From NCBI RefSeq assembly GCF_020103695.1, contig NZ_JAHXBF010000011.1, forward strand, positions 310,001 to 374,000: a stretch of 64,000 bases of DNA, in the 5' to 3' direction. This DNA comes from Hyalangium versicolor (GTDB lineage Bacteria > Myxococcota > Myxococcia > Myxococcales > Myxococcaceae). Within the stretch, counting starts at the first letter, position 1. The number at the start of each line of letters is the position of its first letter. A program made the translations under genes and the position numbers. Shown here piece after piece: positions 34,591-42,390 of the stretch. The notes beneath the pieces were generated by a model that saw only the letters and a program-made list of their open reading frames with translations, made no database searches and was not told the DNA's origin.

Positions 34591-37188
34591 CTACACCCGC
34601 AGCGCCGAGACCAGGTCTCCGATGGCGAGCCGCTGGACCTGCCCCGCATCCGTATAACGGAAGCGGAGCGCATAGCCCTCGCTTCCCTGGGGCAATGACG
34701 GCTCGTCCGAGAGCCCCGCGAAGAAGGTAGGCGCGCCGCCGAGTTCCACCCGTGACGCAACCCGAGCATCCTCCAGATGGCGAAGTCTCCGAAGGAAGCG
34801 GCTGGCCTCCTCCTCCGGTGCGCGAGTGAGGACCGACACGCGCCCGTCCAGCCGGCGCACGTGCACCTTGCGAGTGCGCGCCGCCGCGTGCAGGCAGGCA
34901 AGATCCCAGACTGTCGGCCTCGCGCCCGTGCCGAAGTAGGCCATCGTGTCCTGGCCCAGGTGGGCAAGATGGCCGCGAGCACCTTCCACGCTGTGGAAGT
35001 CACCTTCAGCCGGCAGCTTCACGTCCACCCAGCGCATCTTGCGTGTCTCGAGATCGATGACGAGCGGCACGGAGATCTTCGCGTTCCCCTGCAGGTCGAA
35101 GCGCTGCTCCACCGTGCTCGCGTCGAAGTGACGCTCCGACTTTCCATCGCGCACCATGAAGCCCGCGAAGGCTTCCTCCATGCGATCGAAGGGCACGCTG
35201 TTGAAGGAGAAGACCACCGGCATCGCGTAGCGCACCCCCTTCGCGAGCAGCGCGGAGGCGTGCACGTCCAGGAACTCGGCGCCACCGTGCGGCAGCGGGC
35301 CGGAGGTGACGTCTCCGGAGTGCACGGCGGCGCCACCCGCGAGCCGCAGGTTCGTGTAGTCGCACACGTCCACGAACTGCCACTTCGCGTCGTAGAGCGC
35401 CACCGACAGATCGAGGTCCACCCGCGTCGCCTTCGGCTCCGTCCAGTGCACGAAGAAGCGCAGGTGCTCGTGTCGAGGCAGGTCCAGTGCACTGCCGCGC
35501 GGCACCGCCACCAGCGCGCGCGACGCGGTCTTCTCCGCGACGGGAACGAGCAGGCCGGAGAGTGCCTCGTCGAGCAGTGCCTGCGGGAAGGCCGGGAGCC
35601 GCTCCGCGCGCCGGAGCAATTCGCGCTCCAGGGGCCCGACGAGCTGACCGATGGTATCTCCCGGCAGGAGCGTCCGCCGATCCTCCGTGCCCCAGGCGTG
35701 AGTGGCTTCTCCCTTGGGGAAGAACACCCGGCGCGAGAAGGGAGCGTTCCGGCGGCGCAGGTGCGCGGCGACGGTGAGGAGGAGCGCGGGCGCGGCGCGG
35801 GGTGCCACCGCCTCCAGGGTGGTGGCGAGCTGCCTCTCCTGGGAGGCGCCATCCCCTCCCGTGAGCGCCGTGCGCGCCACATGATCCAGCCTGCGCATCA
35901 GTTCCCCCGGACGCTGTCTCAGCAACCGCAGCGCACCGTCCACCTCACGCCGAGCCAGCAGTTCCTCCACCTGAGCGCTCCACGAGCGGAAGCGCACCGT
36001 GAGGCCTCCGTCCACGGGGCGGAGGAGGAAGGCATCGGGATGCGCTCGGGCCTGGGTCAGCAGCGCCTGGCCAAAGTCCTTTCCAGGCGAGAGCACCGTC
36101 CCGCGCAGGGCCGCGAAGGCGAGCGCGACGTTCGGGTGATCCCGCCAGCGCTCGAAGACATGAAGTTGCCCCGCCATGGCCTTCCAGAGGCCCGGATGGC
36201 GGTGCACGTCCTCTGTGAGGTTCAGCGGAGGGAGCGCCTCCAGCGCCGCCAGCACGGAGCGCCGCAGCGGGCGGGGGTGGCTCTTGAGGGGCACCCGGGT
36301 CATCAGATCGGGGTTTCCACCGGCCCACGCGACGAGGACGCGGAGGAAGTCCGTCGCGGTCTTCAGGTGCGCGGCGGCGCCCCCCAGCACATCGGCCATG
36401 GCCTTCGATTCCAAGCGCAGCAGGCCGCCAACGACGTGGGCCAGGGTCTCCTTCACAGCGATGCGCGGCGGAAGCCATTCGAGCACCTTCAGCCGGAAGT
36501 GGGAGACGAGCGCTTCGACGACCTCGAGTTCGTCCGGGCGGAGGACGGTGGTGCGCGCGAGCAGCCGCTGGAGCACCTCCTGAGAGGCGGCCTCCAGATC
36601 CGTGCCGAGCGACAGCCGCGTCATGCGGCCCTCTCGGAGCACATAGAGCCGTGGGGTGGACGGATGGGTCACCGGCTGGAAGTAGGGCTGCCCAGGGGAG
36701 ACGCGCCGGTTGCAGATGGGACACGCGCCGTACTTGCGTGGCTCGAAGCAGTTCGTACAGACGAGGTGGGCACACGGGTCGATCGCATGGACTGTCGAGA
36801 CGGCGCCGCACTGGATGCAGGGCTGCTCGGGCTCCTGGAAGAGCCACACGAGCACGCGCTGGACGTAGAACGAGTCCGTGTTCTGCGGCACACCCTCGGG
36901 AAAGTCGCTGAAGAGAGGGACGAAGGGCCGGTGCCGGCCCAGGTCCTCAGCGAGCGTATCGAAGACGAAGCGGCCCACTTCCCCGAGTGTGTGCTCTGGC
37001 AGCGAGGCGAGCGCCTCCTGGAGCGGGCCCGCGAGCGTGTAGCCCAGGCCGAGCAGGTCTGCTTCGAGCGCACGTACTCCCTCGCGTCCCTTCAGCGAGG
37101 GAGCGTGAGCGCGAGGGACCGTGGGAACGAAGACGCGAGACGTCCGGCGCAGCAGCAAGGCAGCGGGAGTGCTCGTAGCACCGGGCAA
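34591..37188 (-). CDS. RING-type zinc-finger / TerD-like protein (MXAN_6230/SCO0930 family)
   Basis: This 865-residue protein contains a canonical RING-HC pattern: C124-x2-C127-x11-C139-x1-H141-x2-C144-x2-C147-x8-C156-x2-C159. About 400 helical residues follow, then a C-terminal TerD-like beta-sandwich (about residues 600-720; 'RVDLDLSVALYDAKWQFVDV', 'HSGDVTSGPLPHGGAEFLDV'). This domain set is that of the MXAN_6230/SCO0930 family shared by myxobacteria and Streptomyces; some Ter-linked systems of this kind have been proposed to act in stress or conflict. No ubiquitin-like partner is visible nearby. The start is a TTG at 37188 without a clear ribosome site, so the N-terminus is uncertain. Confidence 0.8.
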   Translation of the reverse strand: MPGATSTPAALLLRRTSRVFVPTVPRAHAPSLKGREGVRALEADLLGLGYTLAGPLQEALASLPEHTLGEVGRFVFDTLAEDLGRHRPFVPLFSDFPEGVPQNTDSFYVQRVLVWLFQEPEQPCIQCGAVSTVHAIDPCAHLVCTNCFEPRKYGACPICNRRVSPGQPYFQPVTHPSTPRLYVLREGRMTRLSLGTDLEAASQEVLQRLLARTTVLRPDELEVVEALVSHFRLKVLEWLPPRIAVKETLAHVVGGLLRLESKAMADVLGGAAAHLKTATDFLRVLVAWAGGNPDLMTRVPLKSHPRPLRRSVLAALEALPPLNLTEDVHRHPGLWKAMAGQLHVFERWRDHPNVALAFAALRGTVLSPGKDFGQALLTQARAHPDAFLLRPVDGGLTVRFRSWSAQVEELLARREVDGALRLLRQRPGELMRRLDHVARTALTGGDGASQERQLATTLEAVAPRAAPALLLTVAAHLRRRNAPFSRRVFFPKGEATHAWGTEDRRTLLPGDTIGQLVGPLERELLRRAERLPAFPQALLDEALSGLLVPVAEKTASRALVAVPRGSALDLPRHEHLRFFVHWTEPKATRVDLDLSVALYDAKWQFVDVCDYTNLRLAGGAAVHSGDVTSGPLPHGGAEFLDVHASALLAKGVRYAMPVVFSFNSVPFDRMEEAFAGFMVRDGKSERHFDASTVEQRFDLQGNAKISVPLVIDLETRKMRWVDVKLPAEGDFHSVEGARGHLAHLGQDTMAYFGTGARPTVWDLACLHAAARTRKVHVRRLDGRVSVLTRAPEEEASRFLRRLRHLEDARVASRVELGGAPTFFAGLSDEPSLPQGSEGYALRFRYTDAGQVQRLAIGDLVSALRV

Positions 37189-37365
37189 GTCGAGCGCGGG
37201 CGGAACCAGAGGCGCCTCCGAAGAGAGAAAAAAGCGGGGCGGAGAGCGGATGCACTACCAATAGGAGGTGAGAAGGAAGCACACCCAGAGCCGCCCCAGC
37301 ACTGAAGTGTAGCAGAGACCATGGCCGTGTCGCGCTCCTCCGTGAGGGGCGGAGACGACCCAGTT

Positions 37366-38775
37366 TCATTCCCACTCGTAGTCCAGGTCGAGGACCTTGC
37401 CTGCGGAGTCCAGGCTGAACGTCCATTTCACCGAGATGTCCTTGCCATACACCACTCGGAGCACACGCTTACGCGGCTCGCCATCCTTGCGATCCTCGAG
37501 AAGAACTACCCGGTGAACAGGCGGATAGAGGGCACTCCCCGGCGTTCCGAAGCCACGCAGCACAGGGACGAGTCCCTCCTGGGCGCTGGGCGCGAAGGCG
37601 GCCGCATCGAGCGTGCCGTTCATCACGCCCTCCGCCACCCCGCGCAGCGTGGCGGTCAAGGCGGGCTCGGTGTCCGCGATACCGGGTTCGTCCAGTTCCG
37701 GAGAAGGCGGCAGGAGAAGGCTGGCGATGTTGGGCGCGAGCACTGGCAGGAGGCCCTGCTTGTTCGTGAGGAGGAGCACCGTGAGCTTCTTCTCCGGGAT
37801 GCGCAGCACGTCTCCGAGCGAACCACCCCCACTGTGCCCGAAGGTCTGCAGCCCGCGCAGCTTGCTCACGGCAAACGCCACTCCAAAGCCGCCCACACGC
37901 CCATCATTCAGTTTGAGAGGAGTGGCGCCGGCCTGCTGCATCGCGGGGGTGAGCAAGGTGCCCTGGTCCATGGCCACGGCCCACCGGGCGAGGTCCTTCA
38001 CGCAGGAGAAGATGCCGCCCGCCGCGTAGGTGTGGGCGGGATAGAGAAACCAGGCGCGCTGTGGCACGCCGTCCACGAAACGATAAAGGCTGGCGCGGCG
38101 AGGGATGACATCGGCGAAACGCTCCCCTCCCTCCTGCCTCGCGTGCTCGTAGCGGGTGCACGAAAACCCGAGGGGCTGGAAGATGCGGCTGCGCAGCAAC
38201 TCCTCGAAGCGCTCCCCGGTCAACTTCTCCAGGACGTGGGCGAGCACAACGAAGTCCGTGAGGGAGTATTCGCTGCGCTCGCCCGGGCTGTAGGCCAGAG
38301 CGGTCTTCTTGGCGGCCTCGTACCGCTCGCCGACGGTGGCGGTACTGCTCTCTTCATCGGAGAGATCCTTCAACCCCGACGCATGCGCGGTGAGGTGCCG
38401 GATGGTCATTGCCTTCCACGCCTCGGGGGCGTCGGACAGATATTTCGAGAGGGGCGCGTCGAGGTCGAGCTTGCCCTCCTGCACGAGGAGCATCACCAGC
38501 GTGCCGGTGAAGACCTTGGTGGCAGAGGCCATCTGGAATGAGGTCTCGACTCCCACCTCCACCCCGGACTCCAGATCCGCGAGCCCGTACGCGGAGAGCT
38601 GCTCGACCTTGCCATCACGAACGATGGCCAGGGCCACTCCGGGGACCTGGTTCTTCTCCATGACGGCATGGAGGTAGTCATCCGCAGCGGAGGACGGCGG
38701 CCGGTGCGTTGCACAGCCCACCGCGAAAAAGAGTGCCGTCACGGAAGTCGCGAGATGAGCGATTGACCGTCTCAT
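37366..38775 (-). CDS. Serine hydrolase lipoprotein (class C beta-lactamase-like)
   Basis: This 469-residue protein starts at 38775 (MRRSIAHLATSVTALFFAVG) with a lipoprotein Cys in FAVGC. The catalytic SxxK is in MASATKVF, the YxN-like motif is YSLTDF, and the third motif is HSG in TFGHSGGGSLG. This is the beta-lactamase/D-aminopeptidase/esterase fold. The C-terminal 90 residues are an extra lipocalin-like sheet often seen in such hydrolases. The activity could be an esterase, a peptidase or a penicillin-binding protein; nothing points to real beta-lactamase action. It is divergent from the alpha-glucanase gene. Confidence 0.85.
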   Translation of the reverse strand: MRRSIAHLATSVTALFFAVGCATHRPPSSAADDYLHAVMEKNQVPGVALAIVRDGKVEQLSAYGLADLESGVEVGVETSFQMASATKVFTGTLVMLLVQEGKLDLDAPLSKYLSDAPEAWKAMTIRHLTAHASGLKDLSDEESSTATVGERYEAAKKTALAYSPGERSEYSLTDFVVLAHVLEKLTGERFEELLRSRIFQPLGFSCTRYEHARQEGGERFADVIPRRASLYRFVDGVPQRAWFLYPAHTYAAGGIFSCVKDLARWAVAMDQGTLLTPAMQQAGATPLKLNDGRVGGFGVAFAVSKLRGLQTFGHSGGGSLGDVLRIPEKKLTVLLLTNKQGLLPVLAPNIASLLLPPSPELDEPGIADTEPALTATLRGVAEGVMNGTLDAAAFAPSAQEGLVPVLRGFGTPGSALYPPVHRVVLLEDRKDGEPRKRVLRVVYGKDISVKWTFSLDSAGKVLDLDYEWE

Positions 38776-38873
38776 GATTTGTCTTGTCGATTCTGGAAAC
38801 CCGAGTTTATGTCGGAAAACCTCTATAGATTGGATGTCCTGCTGCATCCTTACTCCTCGGCAAGGCTGGATTC

Positions 38874-41800
38874 ATGTTCCATTTCAAACGTTCAAGATCA
38901 TTCCTTCACGCAGCATGTGCGAGTCTTTTCCTCACCAGCGCATGCACCCCCTCGGGCGATTTGTCTGACGGGCAAGACATGCCCCCCTCGGGCGCAATTG
39001 TCATACGCAGCGCGTCATTGGGCTCGGTGCTCTCCTCGGGCAAGCCCGCATCCGCCAGCAGCAACAACAGCCCATACACGGCCAACAACCTGACCGATGG
39101 GAACCAGGACTCCTATTGGGAGTCGACCAACGGTGTCTTCCCCCAATGGGCCCAGATCGACCTGGGCTCGACCGCGACCGTCGAGGATGTCGTCCTGCGG
39201 CTGCCAGCCGGCTGGGGTTCTCGTGACCAGACGCTGTCCGTCCAGTCCTCCACCGACGGCTCGTCGTTCAGCACCCTCAAGGCGAGCGCGACCTACACGT
39301 TCAATCCCTCCTCGGGCAACACCGTGACGATCGACGTCCCGGACACGTCCGCGCGTTACGTGCGCGTCAACCTCACCGCCAACACCGGGTGGAGCGCGGG
39401 CCAGTTGTCCGAGTTCGAAGTCCGCGGCACCGCCGGCACCACCCCGCCTCCCACGGATCCGCCTCCCACCGGCACCAATCTCGCCCTCGGCAAGGCCATC
39501 GTGGGCTCATCGACGGAGTACCAATTCGTCGCCGCCAACGCCAACGATGACAAGACCGACACCTATTGGGAGGGCGCGGGAGGCCAGTACCCGAGCACCC
39601 TGACGGTCTCGCTCGGCACGAACGTCGACCTCACCGGCGTCGTCATCAAGCTTCCTCCGGCCAGCGTCTGGGGCACCCGCACCCAGACCTTCGAGGTCCA
39701 GGGCCGCAACCAGAGCAGCAGCTCGTTCACCACCCTCAAGGCCTCCGCGGGGTACACGTTCAACCCGGCGACCGGCAACACGGTCTCCGTATCGTTTACT
39801 GGCACTGCCGCTGATGTCCGGCTCGTCTTCACGGGCAACACCGGCTCCGGGAATGGCCAGGTCTCCGAGTTCCAGGTCTTCGGCACGCCCTCCGCCAACC
39901 CCGACCTCACCGTCACCAGCGTCACCGCGTCGCCGAGCGCACCCATCGAGTCCGACACGATCACGCTGACGGCCACGGTGAAGAACGCGGGTACCCGGCA
40001 GTCCGCGGCGACGACGGCCGCCCTCACGGTCGAAGGCATCAAGCTCGCCACGGCCTCCGTCCCCAGCCTCGCGGCCGGTGCGTCCACGACCGTGTCCGCA
40101 TCGATCGGAAAGAAGGCCGCCGGGTCCTACACGATCGGCGCCACCGCCGACCCTGACAACACCGTCGTCGAGCAGAACGAGAGCAACAACGCGTACAGCA
40201 ACCCGACCAAGCTCACCGTGTCCGAGGCTCCCGGGCCGGATCTCCAGGTGCTGAGCATCAGCCCGAACCCCGCGAACCCGGCCGTCGGGGCGGCGGTCAG
40301 CTTCAGCGTGGCGGTGAAGAACCGCGGCACCACGGCGGTCAGCGTCAACACGGTGACCCGTGTCGTGGTGGGCAGCAGCACGCTCGACGCTTCCACCCCG
40401 TCCATCGCCGCTGGCGCCACCGCCACCGTGACCACCAGTGGGACCTGGACCGCCACCAGCGGAGGAGCCACCATCACAGCCACCGCGGATGCGACTGGCG
40501 TCGTCGCCGAGACCCACGAGGACAACAACGCGTTCTCGCAGTCGATCGTGGTCGGCCGCGGAGCGGCGGTCCCCTGGACCTCCTACGAGGCCGAGGCCGG
40601 CCGCTACAACGGCACCCTGCTGGAGACGGACTCGCTGCGCACCTTCGGGCACACCAACTTCGCCACCGAGTCCTCGGGCCGCAAGTCCGTGCGCCTGAAC
40701 AGCTCCGGGCAGTACGTCGAGTTCACCTCCACCAACCAGGCCAACTCGATCGTCGTGCGCAACAGCATCCCCGACGCCTCGGGCGGCGGCGGCCAGGAGG
40801 CCACGATCAGCCTCTACATCAATGGCAGCTTCGTCCAGAAGCTCACGCTCTCGTCGCGGCACAGCTGGCTGTACGGGAACTCGGACGGTCCGGAGTCACT
40901 GACCAACACGCCCCAGACCGATGCCCGGCGGCTGTTCGACGAGTCGCACGCGCTGCTCGCGCAGTCCTACCCGGCCGGCACCACCTTCCGCCTGCAGCGT
41001 GACGGGACGGACACGGCTTCCTTCTACATCATCGACGTGATCGATCTCGAGCAGGTGGCGCCGGCCTTGAGCAAGCCTACCGAGTGCACCTCCATCACGA
41101 ACTACGGCGCGGTGCCGAACGATGGCATCGAAGACACGGACGCCATCCAGCGGGCAGTGACGGACAACCAGAACGGCGTCATCACCTGCGTGTGGATCCC
41201 CGCGGGACAGTGGCGGCAGGAGAAGAAGATCCTCACCGACGATCCGCTCAACCGCGGCATGTACAACCAGGTGGGCATCCGCAACGTGACGATCCGTGGC
41301 GCGGGAATGTGGCACTCGCAGCTCTACGCCACGATCGAGCCGCAGAACCAGCCGACCAGCATCAACCACCCCCACGAGGGCAACTTCGGCTTCGACATCG
41401 ACGACAACGTCCAGATCTCCGACATCGCCATCTTCGGCTCGGGCCGGATCCGCGGCGGCGACGGCAACGCCGAGGGCGGCGTCGGCCTGAACGGCCGGTT
41501 CGGCAAGAACACGAAGATCACCAACGTCTGGATCGAGCACGCCAACGTGGCCGTCTGGGTGGGCCGTGACTACGACAACATCCCAGATCTGTGGGGCCCG
41601 GCCGATGGCCTGCAGTTCAGTGGCATGCGCATCCGCAACACCTACGCGGACGGCATCAACTTCAGCAACGGCACGCGCAACTCGCGGGTGTTCAACTCGT
41701 CGTTCCGCACCACCGGTGACGACTCCCTGGCGGTCTGGGCCAACCCCTACGTCAAGAATTCCTCGGTGGACATCGCCCACGACAACCACTTCGTGAACAA

Positions 41801-42305
41801 CACCGTCCAATTGCCCTGGCGCGCGAACGGCATCGCCATCTATGGCGGCTACGGCAACTCGATCGAGAACAACCTGATCTACGACACGATGAACTACCCG
41901 GGCATCATGCTGGCCACCGATCACAGCCCCCTGCCCTTCTCGGGGACGACACTCATAGCCAACAACGGGCTCTACCGGACCGGCGGCGCGTTCTGGAATG
42001 AGGACCAGGAGTTCGGGGCGATCACCCTGTTCCCGTCGACGTCGGACATCACCGGCGTCACCATCCGGGACACCGACATCTATGACTCGACCTACGACGG
42101 CATCCAGTTCAAGAACGGTGGCGGCAACATGCCTAGCGTCGCGATCAGCAACGTGAAGATCAGCAACTCGATCAACGGGGCCGGCATCCTGGCCATGGGT
42201 GGCGCCCGAGGCAGCGCCACGTTGACGAATGTCACCATCACGGGCTCGGCGGACGGCAACATCGTCAACCAGTCCAATTCGCAGTTCGTCATCACCGGCC
42301 AGTAA
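38874..42305 (+). CDS. Multimodular GH87 alpha-1,3-glucanase (mycodextranase type), lipoprotein
   Basis: This 1143-residue protein has a lipoprotein-like signal (FLTSAC). In order: two discoidin/F5-8C-like CBM32 modules (about residues 50-180 and 200-335), two CARDB domains (about 340-450 and 455-560), a CBM6/35-like domain opening with YEAEAGRYNGTLLE, and a parallel beta-helix from about residue 735. The helix has the GH87 active-site area: Asp in YADGINFSNGT and the adjacent pair in TTGDDSLAVW. The same discoidin-CBM6-catalytic architecture is known from bacterial alpha-1,3-glucanases that digest fungal cell walls. It may have been acquired from Actinobacteria or Bacillus relatives. Its strong terminator is at 42326-42375. 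Confidence 0.8.
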   Translation: MFHFKRSRSFLHAACASLFLTSACTPSGDLSDGQDMPPSGAIVIRSASLGSVLSSGKPASASSNNSPYTANNLTDGNQDSYWESTNGVFPQWAQIDLGSTATVEDVVLRLPAGWGSRDQTLSVQSSTDGSSFSTLKASATYTFNPSSGNTVTIDVPDTSARYVRVNLTANTGWSAGQLSEFEVRGTAGTTPPPTDPPPTGTNLALGKAIVGSSTEYQFVAANANDDKTDTYWEGAGGQYPSTLTVSLGTNVDLTGVVIKLPPASVWGTRTQTFEVQGRNQSSSSFTTLKASAGYTFNPATGNTVSVSFTGTAADVRLVFTGNTGSGNGQVSEFQVFGTPSANPDLTVTSVTASPSAPIESDTITLTATVKNAGTRQSAATTAALTVEGIKLATASVPSLAAGASTTVSASIGKKAAGSYTIGATADPDNTVVEQNESNNAYSNPTKLTVSEAPGPDLQVLSISPNPANPAVGAAVSFSVAVKNRGTTAVSVNTVTRVVVGSSTLDASTPSIAAGATATVTTSGTWTATSGGATITATADATGVVAETHEDNNAFSQSIVVGRGAAVPWTSYEAEAGRYNGTLLETDSLRTFGHTNFATESSGRKSVRLNSSGQYVEFTSTNQANSIVVRNSIPDASGGGGQEATISLYINGSFVQKLTLSSRHSWLYGNSDGPESLTNTPQTDARRLFDESHALLAQSYPAGTTFRLQRDGTDTASFYIIDVIDLEQVAPALSKPTECTSITNYGAVPNDGIEDTDAIQRAVTDNQNGVITCVWIPAGQWRQEKKILTDDPLNRGMYNQVGIRNVTIRGAGMWHSQLYATIEPQNQPTSINHPHEGNFGFDIDDNVQISDIAIFGSGRIRGGDGNAEGGVGLNGRFGKNTKITNVWIEHANVAVWVGRDYDNIPDLWGPADGLQFSGMRIRNTYADGINFSNGTRNSRVFNSSFRTTGDDSLAVWANPYVKNSSVDIAHDNHFVNNTVQLPWRANGIAIYGGYGNSIENNLIYDTMNYPGIMLATDHSPLPFSGTTLIANNGLYRTGGAFWNEDQEFGAITLFPSTSDITGVTIRDTDIYDSTYDGIQFKNGGGNMPSVAISNVKISNSINGAGILAMGGARGSATLTNVTITGSADGNIVNQSNSQFVITGQ

Positions 42306-42325
42306 CCTCGGGCCCATCGCCCAAG

Positions 42326-42375
42326 CGGCCAAGGACCTTCGCTCCGAGCCTGCGCTCCGGCGAAGGTCCTGGCCG
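42326..42375. terminator. Strong hairpin terminator between convergent genes
   Basis: CGGCCA plus GGACCTTCGC (42326-42342) pairs with GCGAAGGTCC plus TGGCCG (42360-42375): a 16-bp stem with one bulged A and a 17-base loop. It fills the middle of the 85-bp gap between the glucanase and M1 peptidase genes and can serve both strands. Confidence 0.7.
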
Positions 42376-42390
42376 CCCCTCACTGCCAGC

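Noticed and set aside
34777..37305. 842-codon plus-strand open frame opposite the RING/TerD gene
   Set aside because: It mirrors the minus-strand gene, has Arg/Gly/His-rich low-information composition and no domain. Long antisense frames are expected at this GC content.
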